In this document: positions 60,901-64,000 of the stretch, piece after piece
How positions within the stretch are numbered: the first letter of the stretch is position 1
Layout: every line of letters begins with the position of its first letter
Assembly (NCBI GenBank): GCA_037074765.1
Contig: JBAMDO010000180.1
Span: 39,553 to 103,552 of the forward strand
Length of the DNA stretch: 64,000 bases
DNA from: Mansonella perstans
Lineage: Eukaryota > Nematoda > Chromadorea > Rhabditida > Onchocercidae
Reading direction: 5' to 3'
Translations under genes and position numbers: made by a program
The notes under the pieces: generated by a model
What the model saw: the letters and a program-made list of their open reading frames with translations, nothing else
The model's database searches: none
What the model was told of the DNA's origin: nothing

Positions 60901-63200
60901 CCATTATAAATTCAATACTCACAAGTAATCACGGCAAATTTCAATTCAAAATTGTCATCCTATCTTCGTTTTATAATGACCTTAATTGTCATTCTCATTC
61001 CTTTTTTTTTTTTTTTTTTTTTTTTGATACTATTGACGTGGTGATCCTTCCCGAAATTTCTTCTTTTCATCTATCTTTTTCCCACTTTACAATACCTTTT
61101 TTCACTCTAGAAGATTTATTTTACAATACCTTCTATTGAAAATAGTATTAATGTATCACAATGAATATTTCCAGGTGATACGGGGTATTAAAATACAAGA
61201 CCTTTACCCACCTGTTACCCGTTATTTCCCATTTCTTTTTTTCACTTCACATTTTTCATCTTTCTAAGAAATATAAATATTCTACTGTGGAAAAAAAAAA
61301 AAAAAGAAAAATAGAAAAGTAAAATAGTCTGAAATAGTTGGCTTAAAAAGACGAAAAATTGAAAGACAAGTTGAAAAAAAAAAAAAACTAATAATAATAA
61401 ACAATAATGGAATTTCCACTTTTTCCCAATTATAATTGGCATTTGGAAAAGTTTTTGTACATTCAAACATTTACGAGCGTAAAATAAACTAAATCAAAAC
61501 TAAATGTTTGCTGTGTTCACATAAATGCACGTGATACAACTGATTTAATTCGATATGATCTTCTTTTTTTTTTTTTGGAAAATAAATTTAAAATAATATT
61601 TCAGTTATTAAATTTGAAAATAAATTTGACTAATAAAAAATACTTTGAAAATATTAATTTATTGAAATAATTATTCAAGCAAAAAATATCAATTTCTTAC
61701 ATTTTCATTGTTAATTAAATATGCGAGAAAATTAATTTGGCTCAAATTTCACTAGAATTTTTTTACACTTTATGATTCGTATCAGAATTAATCGTGCAAA
61801 CTAAACAATTTTCTTTTCTTACTTACTAAAATACTTAGAAAATTAATTATAGTAAATATTTGGTTGTTGTTGTAATGCAATGCTTCTTGCTTTATACTAG
61901 ATTACATATCACTTTCTATCATCCCCCCGCTCCCCCGCCCTCCCTCGCACTCTCGCATTTCCCATATCAATGTTATATCATTGATCAATTTATTTATTTA
62001 CAACAGTAAAGTGTTGCGATCGAATGATGAATTATTACGGTGTAATTAGTCCACAAAACATTTTACTTTTCTCCTTATTTAGCCATTACATTTCTCTCGG
62101 ACATTTTCCATTTCCTGTCTTTTTCTCTCTCTCTCTCTCTCCCTTTCTTTTATATTTTCGAAAATATTTTAACCCAAAGAACCACCAATCAATCTTATAT
62201 ATATATATCTTTATCCATCTCTCTCTCTCTCTCACTTTTTATCTATCTATCTATCATTATGGAAGTTGACCCAGTCTCTCTTTACCCCCTAAATACAACT
62301 TGTCAACTAACCACCAATAGGCAAAGCAATAAAATAGATAATTTTAACTTATATAAAATATACATTCACATATATATGCTATTCAATTTTATTTGCTTAA
62401 CAAATTTAACCTTTAATAGTCCCTTAATTAATTAACAGATTAATAATTTAAGAGTCACGCAAACATTACTAGGCTAAAAATTTGGCCAATTGAATATAAT
62501 TAAGAAAAGGTAATTTCAATTAAGAAATTATCAATGTGATAATTTAAAATGTGAAAAGAATATAAAAATGAAAGAATTTGAAAATCATTTAAAAAAAAAA
62601 AAAATTCAACAAAATCATAAGATTTATAAAAATTATTGTAGTAAAATGGTGCATTTTAACTGAAGAAGAAATTATCACTTCTTTATCATTTATCATTTGA
62701 TATAAATTAATTAAATGATAATAAATATAAAACTTACCAGCGAGAACACCAGGCTTGAGCATAGTATCAAATGGAATGTTATGTTTATCATCAAATATAT
62801 TTGGTGATGGTGTTGTTTGTTCGGTGATAATTAATGGTGTTAATTGTTGTGATGGCCTTCTGGATGTTGTTGTCCATGTTCGTGCTGTTATACTAGTTAC
62901 TGTAGTTGTTGCATGAACTTCTTCAATTGCTACATCTTCTTCATCCGTTTCAAATTCCAATTCATGAACATCAAACTAGAAGATAAAAAAAAAACAAATA
63001 AATAAAACAATAAAATATTATTATTGTAGTTTTGAAAATAAATTAAGCTCAAAATTTTAAAAATTAAAATACAATTTGAAATAATCGTAAATATACCGAT
63101 GAAAATTGTGTTGTTGTTATTGTTGTTCGTGTTGTATTTAATGGATATAACGGTTTAGAACTACTCGTTGCAGGTATATTATCCAATTCGTCAATTTCAT
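57974..63200 (-). CDS. sdn-1: Syndecan (heparan-sulfate proteoglycan core), 3' part
   Basis: This is a type I membrane proteoglycan core acting at the cell surface in adhesion, neuronal guidance and growth-factor binding. Minus-strand exons seen are 63200-63097, 62975-62738 and 58146-57974; the frame holds and the gene continues beyond the right edge, including its signal peptide. The ectodomain part is Thr/Ser-rich and acidic ([37 protein letters not shown]). A membrane span ([20 protein letters not shown]) is followed by the cytoplasmic C1 region [16 protein letters not shown], nearly identical to vertebrate syndecans, a variable stretch, and C2 with APTKEFYA, the PDZ-binding end. No Ser-Gly glycosaminoglycan site is seen in the visible ectodomain exons; these sites presumably lie upstream. 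A 4.6-kb intron separates the juxtamembrane exon from the last exon. The C-terminus makes the call secure. Confidence 0.95.
62124..62232. repeat. CT microsatellites in syndecan intron
   Basis: Two short (CT)n runs, 62124-62141 and about 62219-62232, flank an AT dinucleotide run at about 62196-62208 in the large syndecan intron. Confidence 0.8.
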
Positions 63201-64000
63201 CTGCAAAATAAATTTCACAAAATTAATTGAACATTAAATTTCAATTTCTAAAAAAAAAAAAAAAAAAAATTAAAACTAACTTTACATTTTTAATCTTATT
63301 ATTATTTATTAAATTAGTTGAGGAATAGGACAGGAAAAAAAAAATCCATGCATGGGGAAAAAATTTGTCCTGGGAAATAAATCTATCCAGAAAAAATTCA
63401 TTTCAGTAATTAATTTTTTTACAAATATTTATTACTATTTTTCTTCCTAGAAATAATATAAGCAAAAAATTTATGTATTATTAAAATTTAATGGAAAAAA
63501 AAAAAAAAAAACTTGAAACTTATAGCCAATTGAATCAGAATTAAAAATTCGTTGTCTAAATTTATTCATTCAAAAATGAGACTATGCAAACATGCAAAAA
63601 AAGGAAAAAATTAAACAATTGAAACTTTAAATTTAAAAATTTTTTAATGAATCGGTTGGTCCCTTTCTTTCATTATTACATTCTCCTAAAACACTTTAAT
63701 TTTTGCGCTATACGATGTGAAAAGAACGATTAATTTATTCAAGGATCCGAAAAGAAAGAGAAAAAGAGAGAGAGAAATGGAGAGAGAGAGAGAGAAAGAG
63801 GGAGGGGAGAGGGTGAGAGAGAGAGAGGGGGAAAAAGATGTTTTCTTTTATCTGTAAATGAAATGATTAACGTAAAAAAATTTTTGGAGGGAAATATTTG
63901 ATAAATTGCGCATCTCTTTCACTCTCTCTCTGTTCCTCTCTTTGTGAACTTTTTTTTTTTTTTTACCATTGATCAAAACACTTTTGAAAAATAACGTGAA
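63201..64000. other. Syndecan intron (right edge of window)
   Basis: No exon could be recognised between the first visible syndecan exon and the end of the window. The stretch is A-rich with several homopolymers and a GA-rich tract at 63750-63837; read on the minus strand the tract is CT-rich. Confidence 0.55.
63750..63837. repeat. GA-rich simple repeat
   Basis: Imperfect (GA)n and GGGGA units run for nearly 90 bases. It is a simple purine tract inside the syndecan intron on the opposite strand. Confidence 0.85.

Overview
The window is AT-rich eukaryotic nuclear DNA with many short introns (GT...TTTCAG type) and genes packed on both strands. Protein resemblance points to a nematode: a UNC-45 of about 960 residues, a cuticle-type Kunitz/Cys-rich-repeat protein and a syndecan ending in EFYA. 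Compact genes with long A/T-rich introns and many small tandem duplications would fit a filarial worm, but the species cannot be named from sequence alone. One base is unresolved (N at 21230). I see no bacterial, Wolbachia-like, viral or transposon coding sequence and no CRISPR.

Layout, left to right: the 3' half of a WRAP53/TCAB1 telomerase Cajal-body WD40 gene (+, 1-1214); a ZIP (SLC39) zinc transporter (-, 1648-3808), convergent with WRAP53 and divergent from an N-terminal protein methyltransferase NTMT1 (+, 5173-7721); the RABL6 GTPase-like gene (+, 8382-15967), whose 4-kb intron holds a complete intronless membrane RING-finger gene on the same strand (10882-11805); the spliceosomal protein WBP4/FBP21 (+, 16893-19819); an EEIG1/FAM102 NT-C2 protein (+, 23344-25636); a 4.7-kb gene-free stretch; a 25-exon secreted protein with a chitin-binding-like start, about 16 Cys-rich repeats, three Kunitz domains and an EB-like tail (+, 30299-42112, start codon not found); a small unrecognised gene (-, 43174-44508); the myosin chaperone UNC-45 (-, 45266-52496); a 5.5-kb gene-free stretch; and the 3' part of syndecan (-, 57974-63200, continuing off the right edge).

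Exon chains were assembled by hand from splice sites, reading-frame continuity and family similarity. ZIP, NTMT1, RABL6, WBP4, EEIG, UNC-45 and the Kunitz gene each keep frame through every junction. The genes are mostly unrelated housekeeping or muscle/cuticle functions, with no evidence of an operon or a novel multi-gene system. The most unusual items are the Kunitz/Cys-rich protein with atypical reactive sites, the nested intronless RING gene, a perfect 20-bp hairpin just downstream of unc-45, a likely GC-AG intron in unc-45, a regularly spaced 16-mer array at 53.4 kb, and a duplication that copied a splice acceptor.
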